Source: Rhizobium sp. AC27/96 (GTDB lineage Bacteria; Pseudomonadota; Alphaproteobacteria; Rhizobiales; Rhizobiaceae). Taken from it: DNA of 64,000 bases. How positions within the stretch are numbered: the stretch's first letter is position 1; each line of letters opens with the position of its first letter. A program made the position numbers and the translations under genes. The DNA lies in contig NZ_LXKN01000032.1 in the NCBI RefSeq assembly GCF_001692325.1, positions 248,001-312,000 of the forward strand, in the 5' to 3' direction. Below are positions 8,947-17,667 of this stretch, one piece after another. The notes under the pieces are model-generated. The model worked only from the letters and a program-made list of their open reading frames with translations. It did no database searches and was not told the DNA's origin.

Positions 8947-9525
8947 ATGCAACTTTCTCGCCGCACCATGCTCACCTCGATGGTGGCAGTCGCCACTGCC
9001 CCGAAATGGAGCTTTGCCGCCGAGGCGCCAAGGACATTGGTCGTGTATTACTCCTATATGGGCCACACGAAATCCGTTGCCGAAAAGATCCGGACGCTGG
9101 TCGGCGGCGAGCTTTTCGAGATTCCGATGGCACATCCTTACCCTCTCGACCTGCAGCGCATGGCGGCGCAGTCGAAATACGAACTCGAAACCGGCGAGCT
9201 TCCGCCACTGTCAGGTGATCTCCCCAACGTATCGGACTATGATCTGATCCTGGTCGGGGGGCCGGTCTGGTGGAACACCGTCGCCCCACCGGTGATGAGC
9301 TTTCTTGAGAAAACCGACTTCATGGGACGCAAGGTCGGCCTCTTCGGCACATATGCACTCGCTCCCGCCCGCTACGAGAGAAGTTTCGCGGCGCAAACGC
9401 GCAATGCGGTCATCCTGTCGAGCCTGATGATCAGCGAATTCGACGTCGAGGAGCGCCGTGCCGACAGCGCCATATCCTCCTGGGCCTTCCAGGGCATGCC
9501 GAAAGAAGGTCCGCAGGCTCTGTAA
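8947..9525 (+). CDS. Tat-exported flavodoxin-family protein
   Basis: Flavodoxin-like FMN protein of 192 residues with an N-terminal twin-arginine-type signal (MQLSRRTMLTSMVAVATAP, cleavage near FAAEAP). The FMN phosphate loop follows at once (VYYSYMGHTKSVAEKI). Later family segments are YDLILVGGPVWWNTVAPPV and GLFGTYA. The ATG at 8947 is used because it opens the signal peptide and follows AGAGAG; the frame is open to 8743 but with no start context. Most flavodoxins are cytoplasmic, so export is notable. The Flavodoxin_4 group (quinone reductase/oxidative-stress-linked) includes exported members, and the periplasmic hydroxylase operon nearby is a possible but unproven partner. Confidence 0.8.
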   Translation: MQLSRRTMLTSMVAVATAPKWSFAAEAPRTLVVYYSYMGHTKSVAEKIRTLVGGELFEIPMAHPYPLDLQRMAAQSKYELETGELPPLSGDLPNVSDYDLILVGGPVWWNTVAPPVMSFLEKTDFMGRKVGLFGTYALAPARYERSFAAQTRNAVILSSLMISEFDVEERRADSAISSWAFQGMPKEGPQAL

Positions 9526-10228
9526 GTCCTGGACCCTTGGCATTTGGCATGGCATCCGCGATCTCACCCCGTGGCCCCATGCGCCCTGCCGATCAAATCT
9601 GCTCTCCCGCCGGTGAATCGCTATCCGCGAGACGCCGGTCGCTACGATGACGGCGAGAAGCAGCTTGCCTCTGTCGTATCCCAGCCATCCGATTTTTCCC
9701 ACCACTTTGCCGAAAGCCTGCAGATTCGAAATGGTTTTCAGACACGTACCGCGTGGCTGATTCCGAATCTGCGCGACATGTGGATCTCGCGCGGAGTGAT
9801 GCTCCGCGGCGACGTCATCGTGCGGCAGATCTGCAGCCCAGCCCGCTATTTAAGGGCAATCAGATCCATGAAAATCCGTGTGTAAAACTGGTGATTTACG
9901 AAAATAATTTACATGGAAATGAGCGTATGAACGAAAACCCGTTGACAAGGCCGGTTGTCATGTCGTTATTAAGAAAAAAAATTACATTACTAAATATCAA
10001 ACGGGTGAACACGCAGTAGCAGGCCTTCCGAAAGTCAACCGGGGCTGAATGCTGCCCATATTCGATCACCATGAGCCGACGGAACATCGCGGCGACATGC
10101 GAGCAGCGGCCAACGCCTTAGCGAACCGCCATGCCTTGAACCTGACATCCGACCGGATGAAAGCCGGCTGGATGCATGCTGATTGACAAGAGCGACGGCC
10201 CTGAAGGGGCGGCTGACAATAAAAGGGG
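9526..10228. other. Long intergenic region upstream of the peptide ABC operon
   Basis: About 700 bases with no supported gene. The first half is GC-rich like its neighbours. An AT-rich stretch (about 9880-10020) contains TTTAC-type repeats (9895-9900, 9908-9913) and a promoter with a palindrome (9942-9971). Frames such as the one at 9544-9885 lack ribosome binding sites and have unlikely amino-acid composition. Confidence 0.5.
9942..9971 (+). promoter_or_regulatory. Candidate sigma70 promoter overlapped by a palindromic operator
   Basis: TTGACA (9942-9947) and TTATTA (9966-9971) are separated by 18 bases in AT-rich DNA, about 260 bases upstream of the ABC substrate-binding protein gene. The inverted repeat TGACAA-GGCCGG-TTGTCA (9943-9960) covers the -35 box, which is how repressor sites are often placed. 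No regulator gene is adjacent. Confidence 0.45.
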
Positions 10229-11749
10229 ATGATGATGAAAAGCGCATTGGTTCTGATCACATTGGCGATGCTTGCCGGTACCAGCAATCTGGCGATCGCC
10301 CAGACCTCGGATGGCGTTCTGACCGTCGCTACCATCGGCGAATTGCCCACCCTCGATGCCATGCAGACCCCGACCGATATCGTGCTCACGGTCGACCAGC
10401 ATATTTTCGAGACGCTCTATACCTATGACGCCCAATGGAAGTCCGTTCCGCTACTTGCAGCCGCTCAGCCGACGATTTCCGAAGACGGCCTCACCTACCG
10501 CATTCCGCTGCGCGAAGGCGTGAAATTCCATGACGGCAGCGATTTCGGCTCCGAGGATGTCGTGGCCTCGCTGAAGCGCTGGATGAACGTCAACTCCAAG
10601 GGCAAGCAAGTTGCCACCATCGTCGACAGCCTGACTGCCGATGGCGATCACGCCGTGGTCTTCAAGCTGAAGTCGCGTTATGCGCCGCTGCTCGCCACCC
10701 TTTCGCAGTCCTCGATCATCATGCCCGCCGCCAAGGTTGCGGATACCCTTACCGATTTCATCGGCACCGGCCCCTACATGCTCAAGGAACGCAAGCCGGA
10801 CCAATATACGCAGCTCGTGCGCTTCGATGGCTACAAGTCGCCCGAGGGTGAGCCGAACAACTATGCCGGCAAGCGCGAAGCTGTCGCCAAGGAAATCCGC
10901 TTCGTGCCGGTGCCGGACGCCAATACCCGCGTCGAAGGCCTGATTTCCGGGCAGTTCGATTTTGCCGACTCGCTGCCCGTCAGCGCCTATGACCGCATCG
11001 AAAAGAGCGGCAATGCCAAGCCCGTCATCTTCGAAAATACTGGCTGGGTGTCGCTCAACATGAACATGAAGCAGGGCCTGCTGACCAAGAAGCCGCTGCG
11101 CCAGGCCGTGCAGGCGGCGCTCAACTCTTCCGACATGATGCTCGCCGCCTTCAACGACCAGCGCTTCTTCAGCGTCGATGGCGCCTTCTTCCCGAAGGGG
11201 TCCTTCTGGCACACCGATGCCGGCATCGTCCGTTACGGCGATGGCGATCCCGACACGGCGGCAAAGCTGCTGAAGGATGCCGGATATGACGGCACGCCGA
11301 TCCGGCTCCTGACCAGCCGCCAGTATGAATTCCACTACAAGATCGGCGAGGTCGCCAAGGCCTATCTGGAGGCTGCCGGCTTCAAGGTCGACATGCAGGT
11401 CGTCGATTGGGCAACGCTGACGACCCGCCGCGCCGACCCGAAGGAATGGGATATCTTCATCACCCACTCCAACTTCCCCGGCGACCCGACGACGATCAAC
11501 ACGATCACGGACAGCTATCCCGGCTGGTACGTCTCCGACCAGAAGGCCAAAGCTGTCTCGACCTACATGGACGCGACGAGCGACGACGCGAAGCAGAAGG
11601 CGTGGGCAGGTATCCAGACCGTCATTTACGATGACGCACCTCTCTACAAGGTCGGCAACTTCAACGCCCTTTCGGGTATTTCCGCATCGGTCACCGGCTA
11701 TACGCCGACCTATTGGCCGCATTTCTGGAATGTCACCCCGAAGAAATAA
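10229..11749 (+). CDS. ABC transporter substrate-binding protein, family 5 (peptide/nickel type)
   Basis: Periplasmic ligand-binding component of an importer for peptides or similar small molecules. The 506-residue product has a Sec signal (MKSALVLITLAMLAGTSNLAIA) and then SBP_bac_5 features: VATIGELPTLDAM, TYRIPLREGVKFHDGSDF, GTGPYMLKER and the lobe-closing WDIFITHSNFPGDPTT. Length is normal for the family. Three in-frame ATGs lie in a row (10229, 10232, 10235); GGGG directly before them makes 10235 the best spaced. It is first in an operon with two permeases and a fused ATPase. The ligand cannot be assigned from sequence. Confidence 0.92.
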   Translation: MMMKSALVLITLAMLAGTSNLAIAQTSDGVLTVATIGELPTLDAMQTPTDIVLTVDQHIFETLYTYDAQWKSVPLLAAAQPTISEDGLTYRIPLREGVKFHDGSDFGSEDVVASLKRWMNVNSKGKQVATIVDSLTADGDHAVVFKLKSRYAPLLATLSQSSIIMPAAKVADTLTDFIGTGPYMLKERKPDQYTQLVRFDGYKSPEGEPNNYAGKREAVAKEIRFVPVPDANTRVEGLISGQFDFADSLPVSAYDRIEKSGNAKPVIFENTGWVSLNMNMKQGLLTKKPLRQAVQAALNSSDMMLAAFNDQRFFSVDGAFFPKGSFWHTDAGIVRYGDGDPDTAAKLLKDAGYDGTPIRLLTSRQYEFHYKIGEVAKAYLEAAGFKVDMQVVDWATLTTRRADPKEWDIFITHSNFPGDPTTINTITDSYPGWYVSDQKAKAVSTYMDATSDDAKQKAWAGIQTVIYDDAPLYKVGNFNALSGISASVTGYTPTYWPHFWNVTPKK

Positions 11750-11760
11750 GGCTAAGGCAC

Positions 11761-12711
11761 ATGGCAAAGATCGCCCAGGCGCTTTTGCGACGTCTTGGAG
11801 GCATGGTGATCGTGCTCGCGCTTGTCGTGACGGTCGTCTTCATCATCGTCCGGGTCACCCCGGGCGATCCGGCTGCCGTCATGCTGGGCGCTGACGCCAC
11901 GCCGCAGGACATCGCACAATTGCGAGCCAAGATGGGGCTCGATGCACCGCTGCTCATTCAATACGGCCAGTTCGTGCTGGGCCTGTTCAAGGGCGACCTT
12001 GGGCAATCGATCTTTCTCAACCAGCCGGTCACGCAGGCGCTGGCGGCTCGCGCCGAGCCGACCTTCTTCCTGACGCTGTTTTCCATTCTGATCGCCACGG
12101 CGATCGCGCTTCCCGTCGGGATCATTTCGGCGGTGAAGCGGGGAACGATCTTCGATCAGATCGTCGTCGTCCTCACCATGGTCGCGGCGAGCGTTCCGAG
12201 CTTCTGGCTCGGCCTGATGCTGATCCAGATCCTGGCCGTTGGCCAGGGCTGGTTTCCGGCTTCAGGCTATGGCGGCCCGGATACCGACTTCCTCGAGCGT
12301 CTGCATCATCTCGTCCTGCCGGCGATCACGCTAGGCGTCGTCAATTCGGCGATGATCACCCGCTTTACCCGCGCCGCCATGCTCGACGTGCTCGGCGACG
12401 ACTACGTCCGCACAGCCCGCGCCAAGGGCGCGAGCGAAGGCCGAGTCATCCTGAAGCATGCGTTGAAGAACGCGATGATCCCGATCATCACCGTCATCGG
12501 CCTCTCCGTCGCCATGCTTGTCGCTGGTGCTGTCGTCACCGAGACTGTCTTCGGTCTGCCCGGCGTCGGCAATCTTGTCGTCTCCGCCGTCCTACGGCGC
12601 GACTATCCGGTGATCCAGGGCGCGCTTCTGGTGGTCGCGGCCATCTATGTGCTCATCAATTTCATTGTCGACATGCTCTACATTCTCGTCGATCCGAGGG
12701 TGCGCCTATGA
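11761..12711 (+). CDS. ABC transporter permease, DppB type
   Basis: Inner-membrane subunit of the peptide-type importer. The 316-residue product has an N-terminal membrane segment (MVIVLALVVTVVFIIVRVTPGDP, with the DppB-type RVTPGDP motif) and further hydrophobic segments. The cytoplasmic EAA loop (DYVRTARAKGASEGRVILKH) contacts the ATPase. It starts 11 bases after the substrate-binding protein stop and overlaps the next permease by four bases. I chose the ATG at 11761 because an upstream extension would run inside the previous gene. Confidence 0.92.
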   Translation: MAKIAQALLRRLGGMVIVLALVVTVVFIIVRVTPGDPAAVMLGADATPQDIAQLRAKMGLDAPLLIQYGQFVLGLFKGDLGQSIFLNQPVTQALAARAEPTFFLTLFSILIATAIALPVGIISAVKRGTIFDQIVVVLTMVAASVPSFWLGLMLIQILAVGQGWFPASGYGGPDTDFLERLHHLVLPAITLGVVNSAMITRFTRAAMLDVLGDDYVRTARAKGASEGRVILKHALKNAMIPIITVIGLSVAMLVAGAVVTETVFGLPGVGNLVVSAVLRRDYPVIQGALLVVAAIYVLINFIVDMLYILVDPRVRL

Positions 12712-13568
12712 CGCTCGGTTCCTTCACCCTTCCCTTCGCTTCGAGCCTGCGCCGCCTCTTCGGCAACCGCGCCATGTTGTTCGGTGCAATCATTCTGCTC
12801 ATCGTCATCGTAGCCGCCATCCTGGCGCCCTGGATCGCCCCTTACGCGCCGAACAAGCTTTCGATCATCAACAAGCTGAAGGCCCCGTCGGCAGCCCATA
12901 TCTTCGGCACCGACGAATTTGGGCGTGATATCTTCTCCCGCGCGATCTTCGCGGGCCGTATCTCGCTGCTGGTCAGCCTCGGTGTCGTCTGCATCTCCAC
13001 CCTGCTCGGCGTATTCCTCGGCGTCATCGCCGGATATTTCCGCAGGCTGGACGCGCCGATCTCGCGGCTGCTCGACGCAATGATGTCCTTTCCCGACATT
13101 CTCCTTGCCATCGCGCTCGTCGCAGCACTGGGGCCATCGCTGGTAACCGTGATCCTGGCGCTCGGCATCACCTATGCGCCGCGACTTGCCCGCATCGTCC
13201 GCGGCTCGACACTGGTTCTGCGGGAACTGCCCTATATCGAAGCCGCCATCTCGATGGGCCTGCCGACCTGGCAGATCCTCGGCCGCCATGTCCTGCTCAA
13301 TCTCGCATCACCCATTCTGGTGCAGGCAACCTTCGTCTTCGCCTCGGCGATGCTTGCGGAAGCGAGCCTTTCCTTCCTCGGCGTCGGCGTCTCCTCCGAC
13401 ATGCCGACCTGGGGAACCATGCTCGCTTCCGGCCGTGAATTCATGAACAACGCACCCTGGCTCATGGTCTTCCCCGGCCTTGCCATCGTCTTCTCGGTGC
13501 TATCGTTGCAATTGCTGGGTGACGGCCTGCGCGATCTTGTCGATCCGCGCCTGGCAAAGGAGAGCTGA
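12708..13568 (+). CDS. ABC transporter permease, DppC type
   Basis: Second inner-membrane subunit of the importer, 286 residues. It shows the DppC layout: a first membrane segment (LFGAIILLIVIVAAILAPWI), the conserved HIFGTDEFGRDIFSR loop, then five more membrane segments with the EAA-type loop RELPYIEAAISMGLPTWQI. The start overlaps the DppB-type stop (ATGA), and the ATPase gene starts two bases after its stop. This gives a complete, tightly coupled operon. Confidence 0.92.
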   Translation: MTLGSFTLPFASSLRRLFGNRAMLFGAIILLIVIVAAILAPWIAPYAPNKLSIINKLKAPSAAHIFGTDEFGRDIFSRAIFAGRISLLVSLGVVCISTLLGVFLGVIAGYFRRLDAPISRLLDAMMSFPDILLAIALVAALGPSLVTVILALGITYAPRLARIVRGSTLVLRELPYIEAAISMGLPTWQILGRHVLLNLASPILVQATFVFASAMLAEASLSFLGVGVSSDMPTWGTMLASGREFMNNAPWLMVFPGLAIVFSVLSLQLLGDGLRDLVDPRLAKES

Positions 13569-13570
13569 TC

Positions 13571-15382
13571 ATGGCTGACACGATCCAACCGGTTCTCTCG
13601 ATCGAAAATCTGACGACCTCGTTCAAGACGGCCGAAGGCTGGCGCGCGGTCATCCGCAACATCAATCTGCAGGTCTCAGCCGGAGAAACCGTCGCCATCG
13701 TCGGTGAGTCGGGCTCGGGCAAGAGCGTGACGGCGCTGTCGACCATGCGCCTGCTGCCTCCGGGCAAGGCGCGCTGCGAGGGCAAGATCCTGCTTTCGGG
13801 CAGGGATCTCCTCACCGTTTCGGAAGCGGAAATGCGTTCGGTTCGCGGCGGTTCCATCGGCATGATCTTCCAGGAGCCGATGACTTCGCTCAATCCGGTC
13901 TTCACGATAGGCAACCAGATCGCCGAGGCGCTGGTGCTGCACCAGAACCTCTCCTGGAAGGCGGCGGAGGCCGAGGCCCTGAGGCTGATGGAGCGCGTGC
14001 GCATTCCTGCGGCAAAGTCGCGGCTCAACGAATATCCGCATAAATTCTCCGGCGGCATGCGCCAGCGCGTCATGATCGCCATGGCGCTCGCCTGCCGCCC
14101 AAAACTCCTGATCGCTGACGAGCCGACTACGGCGCTCGACGTCACCATCCAGGCCGAAATCCTCCACCTCATCCGCGAGCTGCAGCGCGAAGAGAATATG
14201 GCCGTCCTATTCATCACCCATGACATGGGCGTGGTGGCGGAAGTGGCCGACCGCACAGTCGTCATGTTCCGCGGCGACATGGTCGAGACCGGTATCACGA
14301 CGGATATTTTTGCGGCACCGAAGGAAATCTACACGAAGTCGCTTCTGGCCTCTATCCCGCGCCTCGGCACCATGGGCGAGACTGAAGCTCCCCGGCGCTT
14401 TCCGGAGGTCGACGCCAAGACCGGCGAGGCCACGGAAGGCCGCGAGATGAAGCCGGTGGCGCAGAGCATCGCGCCAATCCTCAAAGTCGACAATCTCGCT
14501 GTCCGCTTCGATCTGCCGAACGGCCGCGTTCACGCCGTCGAAGACGTCTCCTTCGATCTTCGCCCGGGCGAAACGCTCTCGCTCGTCGGCGAATCCGGCT
14601 GCGGCAAGTCCACGACCGGGCGCACGATCATGCGCCTCATCGAGGCGACGGCCGGCTCCGTTGCCATCGACGGCAAGGACGTGACCAAGGCGGGAGCCAA
14701 AGAACTGCGGACCATGCGCCGCATGGCGCAGATCATTTTCCAGGATCCTTTCGCCTCACTCAATCCCCGCATGACGGTCGGCGCCGCCATCATCGAGCCC
14801 ATGCTGTCGCACAAGCTCATGGGCCGGCGAGAAGCGAGGGATCGTGTCGCCGAACTGCTCGATCAGGTCGGCCTGTCGGCCGCCGTTGCCAGCCGCTATC
14901 CGCATGAATTTTCCGGCGGCCAACGGCAGCGCATCTCCATCGCCCGGGCGCTGGCCCTCAATCCGAGATTCATCATCGCCGACGAGGCTGTTTCCGCCCT
15001 CGACGTTTCCGTCAAGGCGCAGGTCTCGAACCTGCTGCTCGACCTGCAGGACAAACACGGTCTGGCCTATCTCTTCATCTCGCATGACATGGCTGTCGTC
15101 GAACGCATGAGCCATCGCGTCGCCGTGATGTATCTGGGCGAGATCGTCGAGATCGGCCCGCGCGCCGCCATTTTCGACAATCCGCAGCATCCCTATACCC
15201 GCCGACTGATTTCGGCCGTGCCGATCCCCGATCCCACGCGGCGCGGTATGCAGCCGCAAGCCCAGCGCGAAGAAATCAAAAGCGCGATCCGGCCCCACGA
15301 CTATGTGCCGCCGAAACGCAGCTATCAGGAAGTATCATCAGGCCATTTCGTGCAGGATACGGCTGCCACCTGGGCAGGCTGA
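13571..15382 (+). CDS. Fused double ATP-binding protein of the peptide ABC transporter (DppD-DppF type)
   Basis: Single 603-residue protein with two complete ATPase domains, replacing the separate DppD and DppF. Domain 1 (about 1-270) has Walker A GESGSGKSV, signature FSGGMRQRV and Walker B LLIADEPTTALD. Domain 2 (about 295-570) has GESGCGKST, FSGGQRQRI and FIIADEAVSALD. Each domain has its switch His (THDMG, SHDMA), so both sites look competent. An oligopeptide-type C-terminal extension follows each domain (YTKSLLASIP, YTRRLISAVP). Fused ATPases of this kind are common in rhizobial peptide and opine importers. It is the last gene of the operon. Confidence 0.93.
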   Translation: MADTIQPVLSIENLTTSFKTAEGWRAVIRNINLQVSAGETVAIVGESGSGKSVTALSTMRLLPPGKARCEGKILLSGRDLLTVSEAEMRSVRGGSIGMIFQEPMTSLNPVFTIGNQIAEALVLHQNLSWKAAEAEALRLMERVRIPAAKSRLNEYPHKFSGGMRQRVMIAMALACRPKLLIADEPTTALDVTIQAEILHLIRELQREENMAVLFITHDMGVVAEVADRTVVMFRGDMVETGITTDIFAAPKEIYTKSLLASIPRLGTMGETEAPRRFPEVDAKTGEATEGREMKPVAQSIAPILKVDNLAVRFDLPNGRVHAVEDVSFDLRPGETLSLVGESGCGKSTTGRTIMRLIEATAGSVAIDGKDVTKAGAKELRTMRRMAQIIFQDPFASLNPRMTVGAAIIEPMLSHKLMGRREARDRVAELLDQVGLSAAVASRYPHEFSGGQRQRISIARALALNPRFIIADEAVSALDVSVKAQVSNLLLDLQDKHGLAYLFISHDMAVVERMSHRVAVMYLGEIVEIGPRAAIFDNPQHPYTRRLISAVPIPDPTRRGMQPQAQREEIKSAIRPHDYVPPKRSYQEVSSGHFVQDTAATWAG

Positions 15383-15588
15383 GCCTCTACATAAGAGCCC
15401 TCCAGACATACACCGGCATCTCACCGCCGATCCATCCTCCCGATACAACGCAGGGTCTGCAATCTAGCTTCGTGCAAGCCAGGGAAGATATGGCTTGCAA
15501 CGGGGTGACGCATGCGTCCTCTCGGGATTTGGGGGCCTACGTCAAACGAGCACCGCCGTGCCGTTGGCGCAGATCAGGAGATATCGGC

Positions 15589-16236
15589 ATGGTGAACAAC
15601 ATCAATTCGCTGCGGCTTTACAACACGCAGCTCGCTTTGCGGACGTTGCGCGTTGGGAACGCCGTTGACGACGACACATCGCAAGCAACGAGATCGACGA
15701 GCCTGCTCGCAGGCGGCTCTTCCAGTTCGGTCCATTCCAACAGCAAGCTCAATACTCTTCTAGAGGGACTGCAGAGGCACAATGGCACGACGAAGACCAC
15801 GACGCCGCAGACCGCTCCGAAGGCGACCAACGACGTCACATCAAGCGATTTCATGAAGGCCCTCACCGCGAAGCTGAAGGCCTCTGTCAACGATCCCGTC
15901 AACGGCAAACAGGCACAGGCGATGCTGACTGCCCTCAAGAACGGTACCCTGTCCGTGTCCGATCCGACCAAGGGCGTCGAGATCGATGCCTGGAATCCGG
16001 ATGACAAGACCAGCAAGGCCGCCAAGCCGGAAAAGATCGCAACCGATAACTGGAACGAGTTTCTGAAGGACCATCTGAAGCGAAGCGACAAGGGAAGCTT
16101 TACACGGACGGGCGACGGAAGCTACGTCGACAAGCCGACCGGGCAAAATGCCTTCTTCGGCAATCTCAACGGCAAATATTATTACGTAACCTGGCCAGCC
16201 GAGGTCACTATCAGCGTAAAGCCAGTATCAGCATGA
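15589..16236 (+). CDS. Hypothetical protein, 215 aa
   Basis: No family recognised. The ATG at 15589 has AGGAG nine bases upstream; the frame is open to 15472 without another good start. The protein is soluble with no signal peptide. The N-terminus (MVNNINSLRLYNTQLALRTL) is faintly reminiscent of axial flagellar proteins, but this is weak. The middle is Ser/Thr/Lys-rich and probably disordered (TTKTTTPQTAPKATND). The C-terminal half is more ordered, with NGKYYYVTWPAE near the end. It stands alone between the peptide ABC operon and the MFS gene, with a shared hairpin downstream. Confidence 0.65.
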   Translation: MVNNINSLRLYNTQLALRTLRVGNAVDDDTSQATRSTSLLAGGSSSSVHSNSKLNTLLEGLQRHNGTTKTTTPQTAPKATNDVTSSDFMKALTAKLKASVNDPVNGKQAQAMLTALKNGTLSVSDPTKGVEIDAWNPDDKTSKAAKPEKIATDNWNEFLKDHLKRSDKGSFTRTGDGSYVDKPTGQNAFFGNLNGKYYYVTWPAEVTISVKPVSA

Positions 16237-16246
16237 GGTGAACCGG

Positions 16247-16275
16247 ATGGTCCCCGGCCAGGCGGCGGGGACCAT
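16247..16275. terminator. Bidirectional hairpin between convergent genes
   Basis: A 9-bp perfect stem (ATGGTCCCC / GGGGACCAT) sits in the 47-base gap between the plus-strand hypothetical gene and the minus-strand MFS gene. It is placed to end both transcripts. The T-run is weak on both sides. Confidence 0.55.
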
Positions 16276-16283
16276 GCTTTCGC

Positions 16284-17471
16284 TCAACTGAACGCCGTTG
16301 CCCGCGCTCGCAGCAGGGAGAGGGCGATCAGCAGGCCGACCGATGCGGCAACCGTGCCGATCAGGAAGACGCTGTCATATCCGGCCCGGTCGGCCAGCAA
16401 TCCCACCAGGGGGCCAGTCAGGCCATAGGCAAGATCCTGGAAGGCCGAGAAGCCGCCCAGAGCCGTGCCGCGCAGATTTGGCTCGACAAGACGCACGACC
16501 TCACGCCCCATGGACGGATAGACCAGCGAGCATCCGAGACCTGTCAAAAACGCACCGACCAGGGCAAGCATTGGATCTGTCGCGTTCCAGATCAGGAATT
16601 GCCCCACGATCTCGACAACAAGCGACCCGGCCGCGACCGGCAGCCCGCCGATGCGATCCGGCAGATGGCCGAAGAGCAAACGCACCAGAACGAAACCGCA
16701 GCCGAAGGCAGTCAGCCCCAGCCCGGCATAGCTCCAGCCACGATCGATAAAGTAGAGCGTGAAGAAGGCCCCGATCGCGGCGAAGCCTATGCCCTGAAGG
16801 CATACGATCGACCCGTGCAGCCAGATCTTGCCGACCACGCTCCAGAATGGCGGGCGTTCTGCGCCGGGATGGGCGGCAACGCCTGGAAGTCGCCAGATCG
16901 CCAATAGCCCGAGGCATGGCAGGACGGCGCCGATCGCCATGGAGCCGGCAAATCCGAACCGCTCAAGCAATGCCAGCCCAAGCGGAGCGCCAACGGCAAG
17001 GGCGCCGTAGATGGCCGCGCCGACCAGGGCCAGCACCTTGCCCGAGCGCGCAGGCCCGACGAAGCCTATCCCCCAGGCAATGACCCCGACGGCAACCAGG
17101 CTTTCGCCCAGCCCCAGAAGCAGCCGGCCGGCAATGAGAAGCAGATAGGATGTCCACGGCGTTGGGATCAGCAGGCCGGCGCCCAGTGAGGTCAGCCCTC
17201 CTGCGGCATAAAAGGCCAGCCCGCGCACCACCGCGACCTTGGCGCCGTGCTGGTCCGACAGGCTGCCGGCATAGCCTCGCGTCACGATGGTCGCAAGAAA
17301 GGCGATGCCGACCCCGAGCCCGGCCCAGCCATTGCCGAGCCCAAGTTTCCCGGTGACATAGATCGGCACGATCGGAAGCGACATGCCGACACAAAGATAG
17401 GACGTGAAGAGAATGGCACTCAGCAGCAGCAGGCGGCCGTGCGCCGGATCACGTATCGATTGGAAAGCCAT
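16284..17471 (-). CDS. MFS transporter (YfcJ/YhhS-like efflux permease)
   Basis: Twelve-helix major facilitator, 395 residues, probably a proton-coupled exporter. Visible features are the first helix (LLLLSAILFTSYLCVGMSLP), the loop 2-3 motif (GYAGSLSDQHGAK, a variant of GxxxDRxGRR), the motif C region in helix 5, and a second-half copy (LFGHLPDRIGG). I use the ATG at 17471 because GGAG lies six bases upstream; the frame continues to 17519 through the leader hairpin. An intrinsic terminator lies only about 40 bases upstream of the start, within its own leader. The TetR gene upstream on the same strand is a likely regulator. The substrate is unknown. Confidence 0.88.
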   Translation of the reverse strand: MAFQSIRDPAHGRLLLLSAILFTSYLCVGMSLPIVPIYVTGKLGLGNGWAGLGVGIAFLATIVTRGYAGSLSDQHGAKVAVVRGLAFYAAGGLTSLGAGLLIPTPWTSYLLLIAGRLLLGLGESLVAVGVIAWGIGFVGPARSGKVLALVGAAIYGALAVGAPLGLALLERFGFAGSMAIGAVLPCLGLLAIWRLPGVAAHPGAERPPFWSVVGKIWLHGSIVCLQGIGFAAIGAFFTLYFIDRGWSYAGLGLTAFGCGFVLVRLLFGHLPDRIGGLPVAAGSLVVEIVGQFLIWNATDPMLALVGAFLTGLGCSLVYPSMGREVVRLVEPNLRGTALGGFSAFQDLAYGLTGPLVGLLADRAGYDSVFLIGTVAASVGLLIALSLLRARATAFS

Positions 17472-17507
17472 GATGATCTCCAGGCTTTCCTCGATCGGCG
17501 GAGGCAC

Positions 17508-17548
17508 AAAAAAACGCACTCCGACCGACGAGGGTCGTTGAGTGCGTT
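17508..17548 (-). terminator. Intrinsic terminator in the MFS leader
   Basis: Minus strand: a 9-bp outer stem (AACGCACTC / GAGTGCGTT) plus an inner CGACC/GGTCG stem, ending directly in seven T residues (17514-17508). It is among the strongest intrinsic terminators in the window and lies between the TetR stop and the MFS start on the same strand. Confidence 0.75.
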
Positions 17549-17587
17549 GCTTGACGTCAAACGCTTACGGCCAGAATGACTGGCTGG
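17508..17587 (-). ncRNA. Candidate small RNA or attenuator leader upstream of the MFS gene
   Basis: On the minus strand a promoter (17593-17621) should start an RNA near 17587. The RNA would fold a first hairpin (GGCCAG / CTGGCC, 17569-17589) and end at the intrinsic terminator (17508-17548). The length would be about 80 bases. An alternative pairing, GCGTT (17560-17564) with AACGC (17544-17548), uses the 5' arm of the terminator, so it could act as an antiterminator. It is either a free-standing sRNA or the attenuated leader of the MFS mRNA; sequence alone does not decide. Confidence 0.4.
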
Positions 17588-17592
17588 CCTTT

Positions 17593-17621
17593 CCCATAGT
17601 CACTTGCCGAGCGGGTGTCAA
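17593..17621 (-). promoter_or_regulatory. Candidate sigma70 promoter for the MFS leader
   Basis: Minus strand TTGACA (17621-17616), 17 bases, then TATGGG (17598-17593). Consensus -35 and optimal spacing; the -10 is moderate. It lies between the TetR gene and the terminator hairpin. Confidence 0.5.
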
Positions 17622-17667
17622 CATGACCGCTGTCGCCGCAACGAAGGGCCATGCTGCGAACATTGCC

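Noticed and set aside
9544..9885. Plus-strand frame of 113 codons in the long intergenic region
   Set aside because: No ribosome binding site, mixed Pro/Arg/His composition, no recognisable fold; treated as non-coding.
10451..11767. Minus-strand frame of 438 codons
   Set aside because: Antisense to the well-supported family 5 substrate-binding protein gene; no recognisable domain.
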